From positions 1-32,331 of the IMG/VR virus record IMGVR_UViG_3300046542_000623: a stretch of DNA of 32,331 bases. One strand, given 5' to 3'. The position numbers and the translations under genes are program-made. The DNA is from a virus. Below, piece after piece: positions 21,640 to 30,244 of this stretch; positions within the stretch are counted from its first letter, which is position 1, and every line of letters starts with the position of its first letter. The notes under the pieces were generated by a model. That model was not told the DNA's origin. It searched no databases and worked only from the letters and a program-made list of their open reading frames with translations.

Positions 21640-22113
21640 ATGGCCAAGTTCATCACCATCGAGCCCGTCAAGCACAACGGTCGCCGGTATGAGCCCGACA
21701 GTCCCATCGAGTTGACACAGGCGGCGGCCGAGCCCCTTTTGACCCAAGGGGCTGTCGACTTCGAGCGCAAGCTGCCGGGAAAAACTTCGGCAGAGAAGGC
21801 CGCAGAGAAGGCCGCGGCCGAGGCCAAGGCAGCAGCTGAAGCCCAGGCAGCAGCCGAGGCCCAGGCAGCAGCTGAAGCCCAGGCAGCAGCCGAGGCCCAG
21901 GCAGCAGCCGAAGCCCAGGCAGCAGCTGAAGCCCAGGCAGCAGCCGAGGCCCAGGCAGCAGCCGAGGCCCAGGCAGCAGCTGAAGCCCAGGCAGCAGCCG
22001 AGGCCCAGGCAGCAGCCGAGGCCCAGGCAGCAGCTGAAGCCCAGGCAGCAGCCGAAGCCCAGGCAGCAGCCGATGCCCTGGCAGCGGGTCAAGCCGCAGG
22101 TAAAAAGGGCTGA
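21640..22113 (+). CDS. FI-position head protein with (AAAEAQ)n helix
   Basis: The 157-aa product begins MAKFITIEPVKHNGRRYEPD and has a 40-residue N-terminal beta motif (DSPIELTQAAAEPLLTQGAV) like the C-terminal domain of lambda gpFI and DUF7210 proteins. Residues about 64-147 are then thirteen perfect AAAEAQ hexapeptides plus one variant, ending in a short basic tail (AGQAAGKKG). The repeats predict a single long alpha-helix. FI helps terminase choose proheads in lambda, so a rod-like extension might serve as a spacer or adaptor. That is inference. The repeat count is probably variable between related phages. Confidence 0.7.
   Translation: MAKFITIEPVKHNGRRYEPDSPIELTQAAAEPLLTQGAVDFERKLPGKTSAEKAAEKAAAEAKAAAEAQAAAEAQAAAEAQAAAEAQAAAEAQAAAEAQAAAEAQAAAEAQAAAEAQAAAEAQAAAEAQAAAEAQAAAEAQAAADALAAGQAAGKKG
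21829..22080 (+). repeat. Tandem 18-bp repeat, 13 full copies plus one degenerate
   Basis: The unit is GCAGCAGCYGARGCCCAG, copied without gaps from 21829 to 22062, then a changed copy (22063-22080). All differences between units are two silent third positions (C/T and A/G). Two consecutive three-unit blocks (21919-21972 and 21973-22026) share the same order of silent variants, which points to expansion by slippage or unequal recombination. Confidence 0.95.
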
Positions 22114-22117
22114 CGCC

Positions 22118-22453
22118 ATGCTGGATCTTGAAGCTGACATGGATACGGTGTTCTTCGGCCCTGACTTCGCCACGACTTTCACCAGGCATCGACCACCAGC
22201 TGCAGACTTGAACGTAGTGGCGATTCTCGGCGTGGCGGACGAGGAAGCGCTCGGTGGCCATGTTGTCACCGCAGCGCGGACGCTGCGCATGCCGGCCACG
22301 GTCGACGTGCGCGCGGACGATGTCTTGCTGGTGACCCAGGTGATGCCAGGGATGGGCGTCTCGGTCGGTGATCGGTTCACGGTCATCGACGAACCTCGCC
22401 GTGTGACAGATGGAATGGAGATGGAGGCGCTGCTGGGCAGCGTGCGCCCATGA
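22118..22453 (+). CDS. FII-like head-tail joining protein
   Basis: The 111-aa product (MLDLEADMDTVFFGPDFA) matches the small beta-barrel joiner pattern: MPATVDVRADDVLLVTQVMP, VGDRFTVIDEPRRVTDGMEM. Position after the FI-like gene and before the tail terminator agrees with lambda FII, which caps the head vertex. The ATG at 22118 comes 5 bp after the stop of the repeat gene; the in-frame ATG at 22073 would lie inside the repeat gene and is rejected. The stop overlaps the next start by ATGA (22450-22453). Confidence 0.7.
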   Translation: MLDLEADMDTVFFGPDFATTFTRHRPPAADLNVVAILGVADEEALGGHVVTAARTLRMPATVDVRADDVLLVTQVMPGMGVSVGDRFTVIDEPRRVTDGMEMEALLGSVRP

Positions 22454-22899
22454 GTGCGGTCGACTCGTTGCCGCAAGGTGCTCCCTATGCCATCGGTCAG
22501 GCATTGGTGCAGGCATTGGTACAGGCGTTCGAAGGCCAAGACGTAAAGGTGCTGGATAACCCAGTCCGCGCGAGCCTGCTGAATGAAGGCAGCAAGCTTG
22601 TGATCTTCGAGGATCAGGCCGACAAGTTCGATCGGCAGCCGGGGCAGCAGCAATACCGCACCTATGCGTTTTCTGTCGCTGTTATTTGCCGGACTCAGGC
22701 CGCACGCCAGGATGCCCACAGCACGTACCGCGCAGTAAAGCGCGTGGTGCGCTCCAGCTTGCCAGGTATCAATGTGATCGTCTCCCTGGCCAGCCGCGGG
22801 CTCCTCGAGGGCGACGTCACTTACCGCCTGGAAAACATCGATGTTGGGGGCGGCCTTGTGTTGGGCGCTTTCACCGTCGACTACCGCGACCCGGGCTGA
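22450..22899 (+). CDS. Tail terminator protein (gpU-like)
   Basis: The 149-aa product has a helical N-terminus (IGQALVQALVQAFEGQDVKV) and the alternating strands YRTYAFSVAVICRTQAARQD, GINVIVSLASRGLLEGDVTY and LVLGAFTVDYRDPG, typical of gpU-like tail terminators. They cap the tail tube and set the end of polymerisation. It precedes the tail tube gene as in lambda and is followed by a rho-independent terminator. Confidence 0.75.
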   Translation: MSAVDSLPQGAPYAIGQALVQALVQAFEGQDVKVLDNPVRASLLNEGSKLVIFEDQADKFDRQPGQQQYRTYAFSVAVICRTQAARQDAHSTYRAVKRVVRSSLPGINVIVSLASRGLLEGDVTYRLENIDVGGGLVLGAFTVDYRDPG

Positions 22900-22928
22900 T
22901 ACCCAGGCTCGTTTTTATCTATCCGCCC

Positions 22929-22955
22929 ATGCCCGCCATCGTGCGGGCATTTTTG
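22929..22955 (+). terminator. Rho-independent terminator between tail terminator and tube genes
   Basis: ATGCCCGC (22929-22936) pairs perfectly with GCGGGCAT (22943-22950) around a 6-base loop, followed by TTTTT. It may tune tube and tape-measure levels or mark the end of the head operon; late antitermination would read through it. Confidence 0.8.
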
Positions 22956-22974
22956 TGTCTGAAAGGAAATAGCT

Positions 22975-23754
22975 ATGACCACCACCGCACGCGCTGTCTT
23001 GGCAGGGGGCCTCGTCTCTCTCAATATGTGGAACACCGTGACCCAAGCCTACAACGGCTTTGGCGATCCGCTCGATGCCGACAAGTTCGAAATCAAGCCC
23101 AATTTTGAGGAGAAAGTCAGCGAGTCACGTTCGCATCTTGACTACGGCCAGGCGCGCGCGTCGGTCGTACTGCCCAAGCCTACGGAAATCTCTATCGAGC
23201 TGGCCGCGGCGACCGCAGAAGCTTTGGCAATGCAGTTTCAGGGCCAGGTGCAGGCGCTTTCTCAGGGTAGCGGCACCTTCGATGATGTCAACTTTACCTT
23301 GACCGCTCTTGATCAATGGCTGCCGCTCGGCAAGCGCAACATCAGCGATCAAGGACTCGCATTCACCAGCAGCGCTGGAGGGGACCCGTATGTGTTCGGC
23401 ACTCACTACGAAGTGAATTGGACGCGCGGCCTGGTGCGATTCAAGTCCGGGGTGCAAGGCGCGCCGACGGCCGCTGCTGTCCTGAAGCTCTCTGGCGCTT
23501 ACGCAGCTGTCGACGGCAAGACCATTCTCGGCGGACGCGTCACCCAAGTGCGATGCCAAGCGCGGCTTGATGGCAAGAACATGGTGGATGGTTCTCCCAT
23601 TGAAGTTGACGTGTGGGAATGCGTGCTTGGTTCAAACAACGGTTTTGACTTCTTGGGCTCCGACTTCTCGGCGATCGCGTTGACCGGAAAGATCGTCACG
23701 CCGCCGGGCAAGGCGCAAGGCTACGAAGTCCACCTTCCCTCCTCTTCGAGCTGA
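22975..23754 (+). CDS. Major tail tube protein (gpV-like)
   Basis: The 259-aa product begins MTTTARAVLAGGLVSLNMWN and is beta-rich (RASVVLPKPTEISIELAAAT, YEVNWTRGLVRFKSGVQG, RVTQVRCQARLDGKNMVDG). Size, composition and the position between the tail terminator and the tape measure identify the tail tube protein of a long-tailed siphophage. A good AAAGGA site precedes the ATG. The stop is 23752-23754, where it meets the convergent antisense gene with no gap. Confidence 0.85.
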   Translation: MTTTARAVLAGGLVSLNMWNTVTQAYNGFGDPLDADKFEIKPNFEEKVSESRSHLDYGQARASVVLPKPTEISIELAAATAEALAMQFQGQVQALSQGSGTFDDVNFTLTALDQWLPLGKRNISDQGLAFTSSAGGDPYVFGTHYEVNWTRGLVRFKSGVQGAPTAAAVLKLSGAYAAVDGKTILGGRVTQVRCQARLDGKNMVDGSPIEVDVWECVLGSNNGFDFLGSDFSAIALTGKIVTPPGKAQGYEVHLPSSSS

Positions 23755-23937
23755 TCAGTTGCGCCGTGTCCGCGCTGGCACGGCGCCCATCAGCAGCAAT
23801 ACAGGCCATCCCACCACAGTGGTGGCGATGGCTCCTCCGCCAAGCGCCATCAGGCGATCGGAACCCAGCCATAGCCCAAGCAGGGCCAATGGCAGGCCGG
23901 TAAGTACCAGTGCAACGCACCAAACGATTCCCTTCAT
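23755..23937 (-). CDS. Antisense hydrophobic peptide in the tail-chaperone position
   Basis: From MKGIVWCVALVLTGLP the product is 60 aa, with two hydrophobic helices (WCVALVLTGLPLALLGLWLG and GGGAIATTVVGWPVLLLMG) and a basic tail (PARTRRN). AAGGGG before the ATG at 23937 supports this start over the ATG at 23955. It is encoded opposite to the whole tail operon, filling the 206 bp between tail tube and tape measure. No family is recognised. It looks like an inserted cargo gene or a lysogen-expressed membrane peptide. The rightward frames in the same gap give no credible protein. Confidence 0.55.
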   Translation of the reverse strand: MKGIVWCVALVLTGLPLALLGLWLGSDRLMALGGGAIATTVVGWPVLLLMGAVPARTRRN

Positions 23938-23960
23938 CTTTCGCCCCTTGAACATCCAAA

Positions 23961-26900
23961 ATGGCTGACCCCAAGATCAAATACGACATCGAAGCCGCCG
24001 TCAAGGGCGAAGCCGATGCCGAGCAATTGGCGAAAACGCTGCGGAATGTCGGGGATGTGCTCGAAGGCGACTTGCAAAAGAGCGCTCAGGATGCTGCCCA
24101 GGCGCTGGAGGCCCTTGGCGCCAAGCAGCGTGCGCTGAACAGCTTTGGCACGCTGAAGCTGGAAACACAGTCGTTGTCGCAGGAATTTAACAAGGCTGTC
24201 ACCACTGTCGATCGCCTGGGTAATGAGTTGCAGGACACAGCATCCAAGACCCAAACCCTTTCCGTCGCGGAGAAAGCGGCAACGGCATCAACGCAGCAAG
24301 CTCAAGCCGATCTGCAGCGCAAGCGCGATGCCCTCAGGGCAGTGCGCGACGAGACTACTACGACGGCAAGACGGACAGACGAATATCGCGCCACCGTGAG
24401 TGGGCTCAAGGATGGCATAAAGGCCGCGACCGCTGAGCTGAAAGCCCAGCAATCCAGCCAGCGGACTGCAGCCCAGACTGCGGTGGCCGCTCAGAATGCC
24501 GAAGCTGCGCTGCGCAAAGAGTATGACCTGGCAATTGGATCGGCCGCGAGGCTGTCCACCGAGCTGCGTTCAAAGAACACTGCACTTGCCTCTACTCGGG
24601 ACAGCATGCAAGCAGTGGGGTTGAGCACTGCCAACTTGGCACAGCAAGAGCGAAGCCTGCAGGACGCCGTGCAACAGGTGCGCCAGGCCGTCGTGGCCAT
24701 GGCTCCAGCCTACCAGCAAGCGGCGGCTGCCTCCACGCAGTCGACTCAGGTGCAGGCGAAGAATCAGCGCACGCTGCGCGACGGCATGACGTCGATCAGC
24801 ACCCAGCTGCAGAACATCCAGCAGGTCGCGACTGTGGCGATCGGCGGCGGCTATTTTGGTTCTTTGATCAAAGATGTCGCGTCGACCGCAGACGAATTTC
24901 GCAACCTCGAGGCTCGCATCAAACTGGCCACTGGCGAAGGGCCGTTGTTTGCGCAGTCCTTTGCGGGCGTGGCACGCGTTGCGCTGGCGACCAATAGCGC
25001 TCTCGACGAGACTGGGAACCTATTCACGCGGCTGACAAAAGCTTCTCAAGAGGGTGGCATGGCGGCAGCGCAGGCCCAAGAGCGTGCCCTCCGCCTCACG
25101 ACAACGATCAACCAGGCAACGCAGTTGTCTGGTGGTGCCGCTGAATCTGCTCGGGCGGCACTCGTTCAATTGATCCAGGGCCTGCAATCTGGCGTGCTGC
25201 GCGGCGAAGAATTCAACAGCGTCATGGAGCAGGCGCCGCGCCTGGCTGAAGCCCTGGCCAATGGCTTGAAGGTCACCACGGGCGAGTTGCGCGAAATGGC
25301 CGGCCAGGGTGCATTGACGGCGGAAACGGTGATGAAGGCATTGGAGGGACAAGCCGATGTACTCGCTACCGAGTTTGGCAAGCTGCCTTCTACCGTTGGA
25401 CGCGCGCTTCAGAACCTTTCTACGCAGTGGACCCTGTACGTTGGAGCTGCAGACAAGGGTTTGATCAGCAGCGCGAATGCTGCAAAAGTCATCGAAGCAC
25501 TTGCTGGCAACTTGGACACATTGGTCGATACGCTCACTGTGGCCGGTAAGGTGTGGGGCGCGATGCAGATCGCGAAAATGGCGGAGTACTTCGGTAGTTG
25601 GGCCCTCAAAACTCTGACTGCTACCAAGGCTGTGGAGGCCAACAGCACTGCAACGATTGCAAACACCGCGGCCCACAGCGCCAATGCCATTGCGGTTGCA
25701 GCTAGCGCCGCAGCCCAGACCGCCAACGCGACAGCTGCGGCGGCAAGCACTGCAGCGCAGGCAGCCAATGCAAAGTCATGGGCTAGTTTGGGAGATGCGC
25801 TCAGAGGCGTGTCGGTGTCTCAAGGGGAGCTACAGCGGCAAACGGCGCAAACTTCCGCGGTGCTGGATGCCTCAGCGGCTGCAAAGGGGCGCTTTGCCGC
25901 TGCAGCCACGACGGCAACCAATTCGGTCGGAATACTGGGCCGCGGCCTGGGTGCCTTGATGGGTCTTTTGGGCGGGCCAGCGGGGATGGCTGTTGCCATA
26001 GCATTTTTACTGCCTGAAATTCAGCGGCTTGGCGTATGGCTTGGCGAATCAGCTGCCAAGGCCATGGGTTATGGCAAGGCCATGGAAGCCGCGGAGCAAA
26101 AGACCCGTTTAGCCGAAGAGGCGTCAAAACAGCATGCCGAAGCCCTGCGCCGGCAAGCTGCCGCGCTCGAGGAATTGCGCAACCGCAGTTTCGATCTCAA
26201 CAAGGTGACCGACGGCCTGATTGGCCAGTTCGACAAGCTCCGCAAGGATGGGGACTCTGCAGCGGAGGCCATCGCCAAGATCGGCAAGGACTTCGATCTG
26301 AGTGCGGCGCCAGGGATTCGCAATGCGTCTGCTGTGCTGAATAAGCTTGTCGTTGACGGCAAGCTGAGTGCAAGCGAGTTCCAAGCGGCTTGGGCCAAGG
26401 CTTTAGAGGGGCAGGATCTGCGCAAGTTCGAGGTTCTTGCCCGCCAAGCCTTCTCAACTGCGGGGGCTGAGGCCGCTAAGCTTGGCAAGCAGATTGAGGC
26501 GGCGATCAAGTCTGGTGCATCTGAAGAAGTTGTGAATGCGCTTCGCCTGCGCCTTGAAAAAGCGATGGCTTCTGCGACCCGTGAAGGGGAGCGCGTTGCG
26601 CAGATGATGGACAACGTCTTGCGCGCGGCAGTGCAGCGAACAGGTCTGGAGTTCACCACGCTTGAGGGGCGGATCAACGCTGCGTCGCGCAGCGCCCTCA
26701 ACGACCTTGATGTTCTGATCGGCGGTCTGACTCGACTCAAGGAACAAGGTGTGGACACCGGGCGTGTGCTTGAGGCGAGCCTCGTCAAGGCGATAGACAC
26801 TGCAAATAGTCAGAAAGCCATCAACGAGGTCCGTGCGCGCGTTGAGCAGCTGCGCACAACCCTTGGTCAAAAGGTGGCCGACGGGTTGCTTGATCAGGCC

Positions 26901-27890
26901 AGGGAGAAAGCCCAGGCGCTTTCCGACGCTCTTGACAAGGCCAAGCCAGGCGTCAACAGCGTGAGGGAGGCGATGGCCCTGCTAGGCGTCACTTCCGATG
27001 AGACCTTCAAGAACGTGGCTAGCAAATCGCGTGAGGCGTTCGATCTGATGGCCACCTCCGGCAAGGCCAGCGCTCGAGAGCTTAGCGACGGCTTCAAAAA
27101 AGCGGCGGAGGATGCGATCGCCGCAAACAAGGGCCTTGTGCCTGCGTGGGTCGAGGCGCAGGCTGCCATCCGAGGCTTCAACATTGAGGTCGACGCCGCC
27201 GGAAAGGCGAGTATCAAGTCCATGAACGACGCAGCTGTGTCGACGAAGGGCGTTGGCACGGCAGCTCGTGAAGCCGCTGGAGAGTTTGACTATCTCGGCG
27301 AGCGTATCGCTTATACCTCGGAGAAGGCGCGTCTTCTGCACCAGCAGGGTCAGGCCTTGGCGGCAAGCCTTGAGGAGCGTAACCAGCGAGTTGCAGACAA
27401 CTCGATCATGAAGCGGAACAACACCATCGGCTCTGTTGATGCGGTTCCAACATTCGGCAGCCGGGAAGAGGGGGACGCCTGGCTAGAGGAACGGAAAAAG
27501 CTGTACGCACGTGACAACCCATATTCCAACAAAAACAGTTCCAGCTTAGGTAACTTCGGCTACGAAACCATGGTGGCTGAATGGCGTGCCGAAATGGATG
27601 CGCTGAATGTCCGTCTGGCCATGGAAGCGGCCAAGAAAAAGGCCGAAGCCAAGGCGGAAGGCGGCACAGGCGGGGCTGGCAATGGGAGCGGTGGCGGTGG
27701 TTCGGGCTCTGGCGCCGGCAATGGCTCTGGATCGGGCGCACAAGCGCTTACGCGCATCGTCAATGTCTATATCGGCAATAGCCGTGCCTACCCCATCGCC
27801 ACAAACGCCGCCGGCGAGCAGAGCATTCAAGACCTTGCACGTGAAGTGATTCGCGTGATCGAACAGGAAAAGGCCGCGGCAGGCCTTTAA
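23961..27890 (+). CDS. Tail tape measure protein
   Basis: The 1309-aa product begins MADPKIKYDIEAAVKGEADA. Residues 1-250 are coiled-coil. The tape-measure N-terminal domain lies at about 308-500 (DEFRNLEARIKLATGEG; VLRGEEFNSVMEQAPRLAEAL). An Ala/Asn-rich helix occupies about 559-606, a hydrophobic segment about 657-685 (GLGALMGLLGGPAGMAVAIAF), further coiled-coil about 700-1180, and a Gly/Ser linker about 1234-1261. The C-terminal beta motif IVNVYIGNSRAYPI closes it. At about 0.15 nm per residue the tail would be near 190-200 nm. The hydrophobic part may enter the host inner membrane during ejection. It directly follows the antisense peptide gene. Confidence 0.95.
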   Translation: MADPKIKYDIEAAVKGEADAEQLAKTLRNVGDVLEGDLQKSAQDAAQALEALGAKQRALNSFGTLKLETQSLSQEFNKAVTTVDRLGNELQDTASKTQTLSVAEKAATASTQQAQADLQRKRDALRAVRDETTTTARRTDEYRATVSGLKDGIKAATAELKAQQSSQRTAAQTAVAAQNAEAALRKEYDLAIGSAARLSTELRSKNTALASTRDSMQAVGLSTANLAQQERSLQDAVQQVRQAVVAMAPAYQQAAAASTQSTQVQAKNQRTLRDGMTSISTQLQNIQQVATVAIGGGYFGSLIKDVASTADEFRNLEARIKLATGEGPLFAQSFAGVARVALATNSALDETGNLFTRLTKASQEGGMAAAQAQERALRLTTTINQATQLSGGAAESARAALVQLIQGLQSGVLRGEEFNSVMEQAPRLAEALANGLKVTTGELREMAGQGALTAETVMKALEGQADVLATEFGKLPSTVGRALQNLSTQWTLYVGAADKGLISSANAAKVIEALAGNLDTLVDTLTVAGKVWGAMQIAKMAEYFGSWALKTLTATKAVEANSTATIANTAAHSANAIAVAASAAAQTANATAAAASTAAQAANAKSWASLGDALRGVSVSQGELQRQTAQTSAVLDASAAAKGRFAAAATTATNSVGILGRGLGALMGLLGGPAGMAVAIAFLLPEIQRLGVWLGESAAKAMGYGKAMEAAEQKTRLAEEASKQHAEALRRQAAALEELRNRSFDLNKVTDGLIGQFDKLRKDGDSAAEAIAKIGKDFDLSAAPGIRNASAVLNKLVVDGKLSASEFQAAWAKALEGQDLRKFEVLARQAFSTAGAEAAKLGKQIEAAIKSGASEEVVNALRLRLEKAMASATREGERVAQMMDNVLRAAVQRTGLEFTTLEGRINAASRSALNDLDVLIGGLTRLKEQGVDTGRVLEASLVKAIDTANSQKAINEVRARVEQLRTTLGQKVADGLLDQAREKAQALSDALDKAKPGVNSVREAMALLGVTSDETFKNVASKSREAFDLMATSGKASARELSDGFKKAAEDAIAANKGLVPAWVEAQAAIRGFNIEVDAAGKASIKSMNDAAVSTKGVGTAAREAAGEFDYLGERIAYTSEKARLLHQQGQALAASLEERNQRVADNSIMKRNNTIGSVDAVPTFGSREEGDAWLEERKKLYARDNPYSNKNSSSLGNFGYETMVAEWRAEMDALNVRLAMEAAKKKAEAKAEGGTGGAGNGSGGGGSGSGAGNGSGSGAQALTRIVNVYIGNSRAYPIATNAAGEQSIQDLAREVIRVIEQEKAAAGL

Positions 27891-27895
27891 ACCCC

Positions 27896-28312
27896 ATGAA
27901 CATCACTCTCTCCAATGGAAGCACGGCACTTGACTTGCCCGCCGACCTTATTTGGTCCGACGAACTGACTTGGTCGGCTGTTGCCCAAGCAAAAGAGCGC
28001 GGAATTTTTGGCACGCTCATCGTCGACGCGATGGCCCGCAATGGCGGGCGTCCTATCACGCTAACAGGCGATGGGAACAGCGCCTGGATCTTGCGGCATA
28101 CGTTGCGCACGCTCAACGCATGGGCAGGAGTGCCGGGCCAGCGTTTCACGCTTGACCTCCGCGGTGAGACGTTTGTCGTCATCTTTGACCACGGCGACGA
28201 GGAAGAGACGCGCGCCATGGCCATGTCATCGGTCATCGATTACAGCGATATGCGTGACGGCGATTACTACTGCAGCTTGACGCTGCGTTTTCTTGAAGCA
28301 AGCGAGATCTGA
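27896..28312 (+). CDS. Distal tail protein, unidentified minor tail component
   Basis: The 138-aa product starts MNITLSNGSTALDLPADLIW and is beta-rich (GRPITLTGDGNSAWILRH; FTLDLRGETFVVIFDHGDE). It follows the tape measure by 5 bp, as do the lambda M and distal-tail genes. I do not recognise a specific family. It is probably a tail-tip hub or baseplate ring protein linking tube to fibre. The next gene starts 3 bp after the stop. Confidence 0.6.
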   Translation: MNITLSNGSTALDLPADLIWSDELTWSAVAQAKERGIFGTLIVDAMARNGGRPITLTGDGNSAWILRHTLRTLNAWAGVPGQRFTLDLRGETFVVIFDHGDEEETRAMAMSSVIDYSDMRDGDYYCSLTLRFLEASEI

Positions 28313-28315
28313 CCC

Positions 28316-30241
28316 ATGTCCACCTCAGCCCCCATCCTCGCCGGCGACATCAAGCTCCTCGCCTCCAAAGTCATGGACGACGTGCCCAACGGCGGCGGAG
28401 GCCCGACTGGCAATGTCATTCCAGACGGTGCCAGCAATGCCATCTTTGGTGACGTGACCGAGCGCCAGCGCACTGGCGGCGGCGTCAGCATTCGGCAGTT
28501 GCACCTGGCCGTGCAGACGGGTAACACCGCCGCTTACATGGACCCGAGCATCATCGTCTCGCAGCCGCCCAACGATGCGAACGTGTCGATCACGCTCGCC
28601 AAGTGCAGCATATTTGCGAAGCGCACCGAGATCGCCAACGCAATTGAAAACTACCTGATCCAGGGCCCGGAGTGGAGCGGCTACCTGCTCGAAAACCACG
28701 TCGCCGGTCAGCGCAACATCCATCTTTTCCAGCGCCCTGGCACGCCCACGCCGCCTATCGGGCGCACCCTGGTGCTGGTGTCAGGCGAGGGGCAGCCTGG
28801 TGAGGTACGCCAGTACGTTCGCGTGACGCGCGTCGAGGTCGAACAGCGCACGTTCACCTACCAGTCGAGCGGTGCCTATGTCGACTATGTGGCCGACGTA
28901 GTGATCTGCGACCTGACCGACGCGCTGCGCAGCAACTTCGCCGGCAGCCCACCAGACCGCGGCTATACGCGCCTGGCGACTCGGACTGTGGTGCGTGACA
29001 CCACGGTGGCCAACGCGTCAACCTTCTACGGTGCATCGGCCCTCACTGCGGTGGCCGCCCTGGGCGACAGCACCCTGCGTGTGGCCAGCATATTCACGCA
29101 GCTTGTGCCCAGCGCCCGAACAGAGGTCGTCGCGCTCGACCAGCGTCCAGCGTCCCAGCGCTTGCTCACCCTGGCCACCGCTCCGCGCGAAATCAAGGTA
29201 GGCGCCGCGCCGCACGCCACCCGAATCAAGGTGGGGCAAGAGAACCGGGGATTTTCCTGGGTGAACATTCTCAAGCCGTTCCCTGCACCCAATACCGTGG
29301 TGGTGTCGTACATGGCCCAGGGCGTCTGGTACACGCTGACCGATGACGGCGCGGGCCAACTCACGGGCGCCGGCGTGGGCACGGTCAATTATTCCAACGG
29401 GTCCATATCCGTCACCACCCAGGCGCTGCCGGATGTGGGCAGCGCCATCATCTATGGCTGGGGCGAGAAAAGCGCTTTCGTCAATCGCTCGGGCCAGGCA
29501 GGCTTCAGGGCGCCTGAGTACGCCCTCAAGCTTGACCATGCCGGCATCAAGAAAGGCACCTTGGTTATCAAGTGGACCAGCGGCGGAGTGCTGCGAACTG
29601 CCACCGACAGCGGCGGCGCAGGACGACTGGCCGGCGACGCGGCGGGGGAGATGAACTACGCATCCGGCGACCTGTTTCTGCGCCCCAAATACATGCCCGA
29701 CGCCGGCGCGCAGTTCGCTTTCGAGTACCAATGGGCCACGCTCACCACCAAGAGCGTCACCGTCAGCCCCGATGCCGGCGGCTTTGAGAACATTGTGCTC
29801 GACACCGTTCCTGCGGCCGGCAGCGTCAAGGTGCAGTGGACCACGGTCCGCGAGGTCTCTAGCAGCTCGGGCGCTACCGCCAGCGGCTCAGCCGCCGGAA
29901 AGAACACCAGTTCCACCACCACCTACATCTGGGAAAAAGACCCCAACTACCAGCCCCCTGTGTCGCTCACACGTATCCCTGTTGCCGGTGATGCGGTCTC
30001 GCAAAAGCATATGGCGCCAGGCGGGATTCGGGTCGCCACCGGTGAGACGGTCTACATCGAAGTGGAGGCCGAATTTGCGCCTACTGGCTACTACTACCCC
30101 GTGCCCGATGTCACTGGCGTCAGCTGGTCGGAAAACGAATTCCATCAGACCCGGCAAAAGTCCATCGGCGGCCGCATTTACAACGTCTGGGGTGTCGTAC
30201 TGCGCGGAACCAACGGCGTCTATTACAGCGCAGGAGCCTAA
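28316..30241 (+). CDS. Large beta-rich tail-tip protein with internal repeat motif
   Basis: The 641-aa product has no named domain I can recognise. It contains two copies of a recurring unit: DDGAGQLTGAGVGTVNY (about 343-359) and DSGGAGRLAGDAAGEMNY (about 431-448). Each lies between beta strands and is followed by a strand-rich end such as SGDLFLRPKYMPDAGAQFAF. The sequence is nearly all beta, Gly/Thr/Ser rich and lacks coiled-coil, consistent with a virion surface or baseplate protein. The end has YYYPVPDVTGVSWSENEF. Together with the next gene it forms a paired set with shared repeats. It follows the distal tail gene and precedes its partner by 3 bp. Confidence 0.65.
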   Translation: MSTSAPILAGDIKLLASKVMDDVPNGGGGPTGNVIPDGASNAIFGDVTERQRTGGGVSIRQLHLAVQTGNTAAYMDPSIIVSQPPNDANVSITLAKCSIFAKRTEIANAIENYLIQGPEWSGYLLENHVAGQRNIHLFQRPGTPTPPIGRTLVLVSGEGQPGEVRQYVRVTRVEVEQRTFTYQSSGAYVDYVADVVICDLTDALRSNFAGSPPDRGYTRLATRTVVRDTTVANASTFYGASALTAVAALGDSTLRVASIFTQLVPSARTEVVALDQRPASQRLLTLATAPREIKVGAAPHATRIKVGQENRGFSWVNILKPFPAPNTVVVSYMAQGVWYTLTDDGAGQLTGAGVGTVNYSNGSISVTTQALPDVGSAIIYGWGEKSAFVNRSGQAGFRAPEYALKLDHAGIKKGTLVIKWTSGGVLRTATDSGGAGRLAGDAAGEMNYASGDLFLRPKYMPDAGAQFAFEYQWATLTTKSVTVSPDAGGFENIVLDTVPAAGSVKVQWTTVREVSSSSGATASGSAAGKNTSSTTTYIWEKDPNYQPPVSLTRIPVAGDAVSQKHMAPGGIRVATGETVYIEVEAEFAPTGYYYPVPDVTGVSWSENEFHQTRQKSIGGRIYNVWGVVLRGTNGVYYSAGA

Positions 30242-30244
30242 AAA

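Noticed and set aside
21829-22080. CRISPR-like array
   Set aside because: Units are contiguous with no spacers and lie in frame within a protein-coding gene.
21574-22719. 381-codon minus-strand frame with CCLGLG-type repeats
   Set aside because: It is the reverse reading of the 18-bp repeat and neighbouring head genes; the Cys/Leu/Gly repeats are a by-product of the AAAEAQ-coding repeat.
23759-23968. Rightward 69-codon frame as a missing tail chaperone
   Set aside because: Translation is Pro/Ser/Thr-rich with no helical chaperone character, and no ribosome binding site or slippery sequence is visible.
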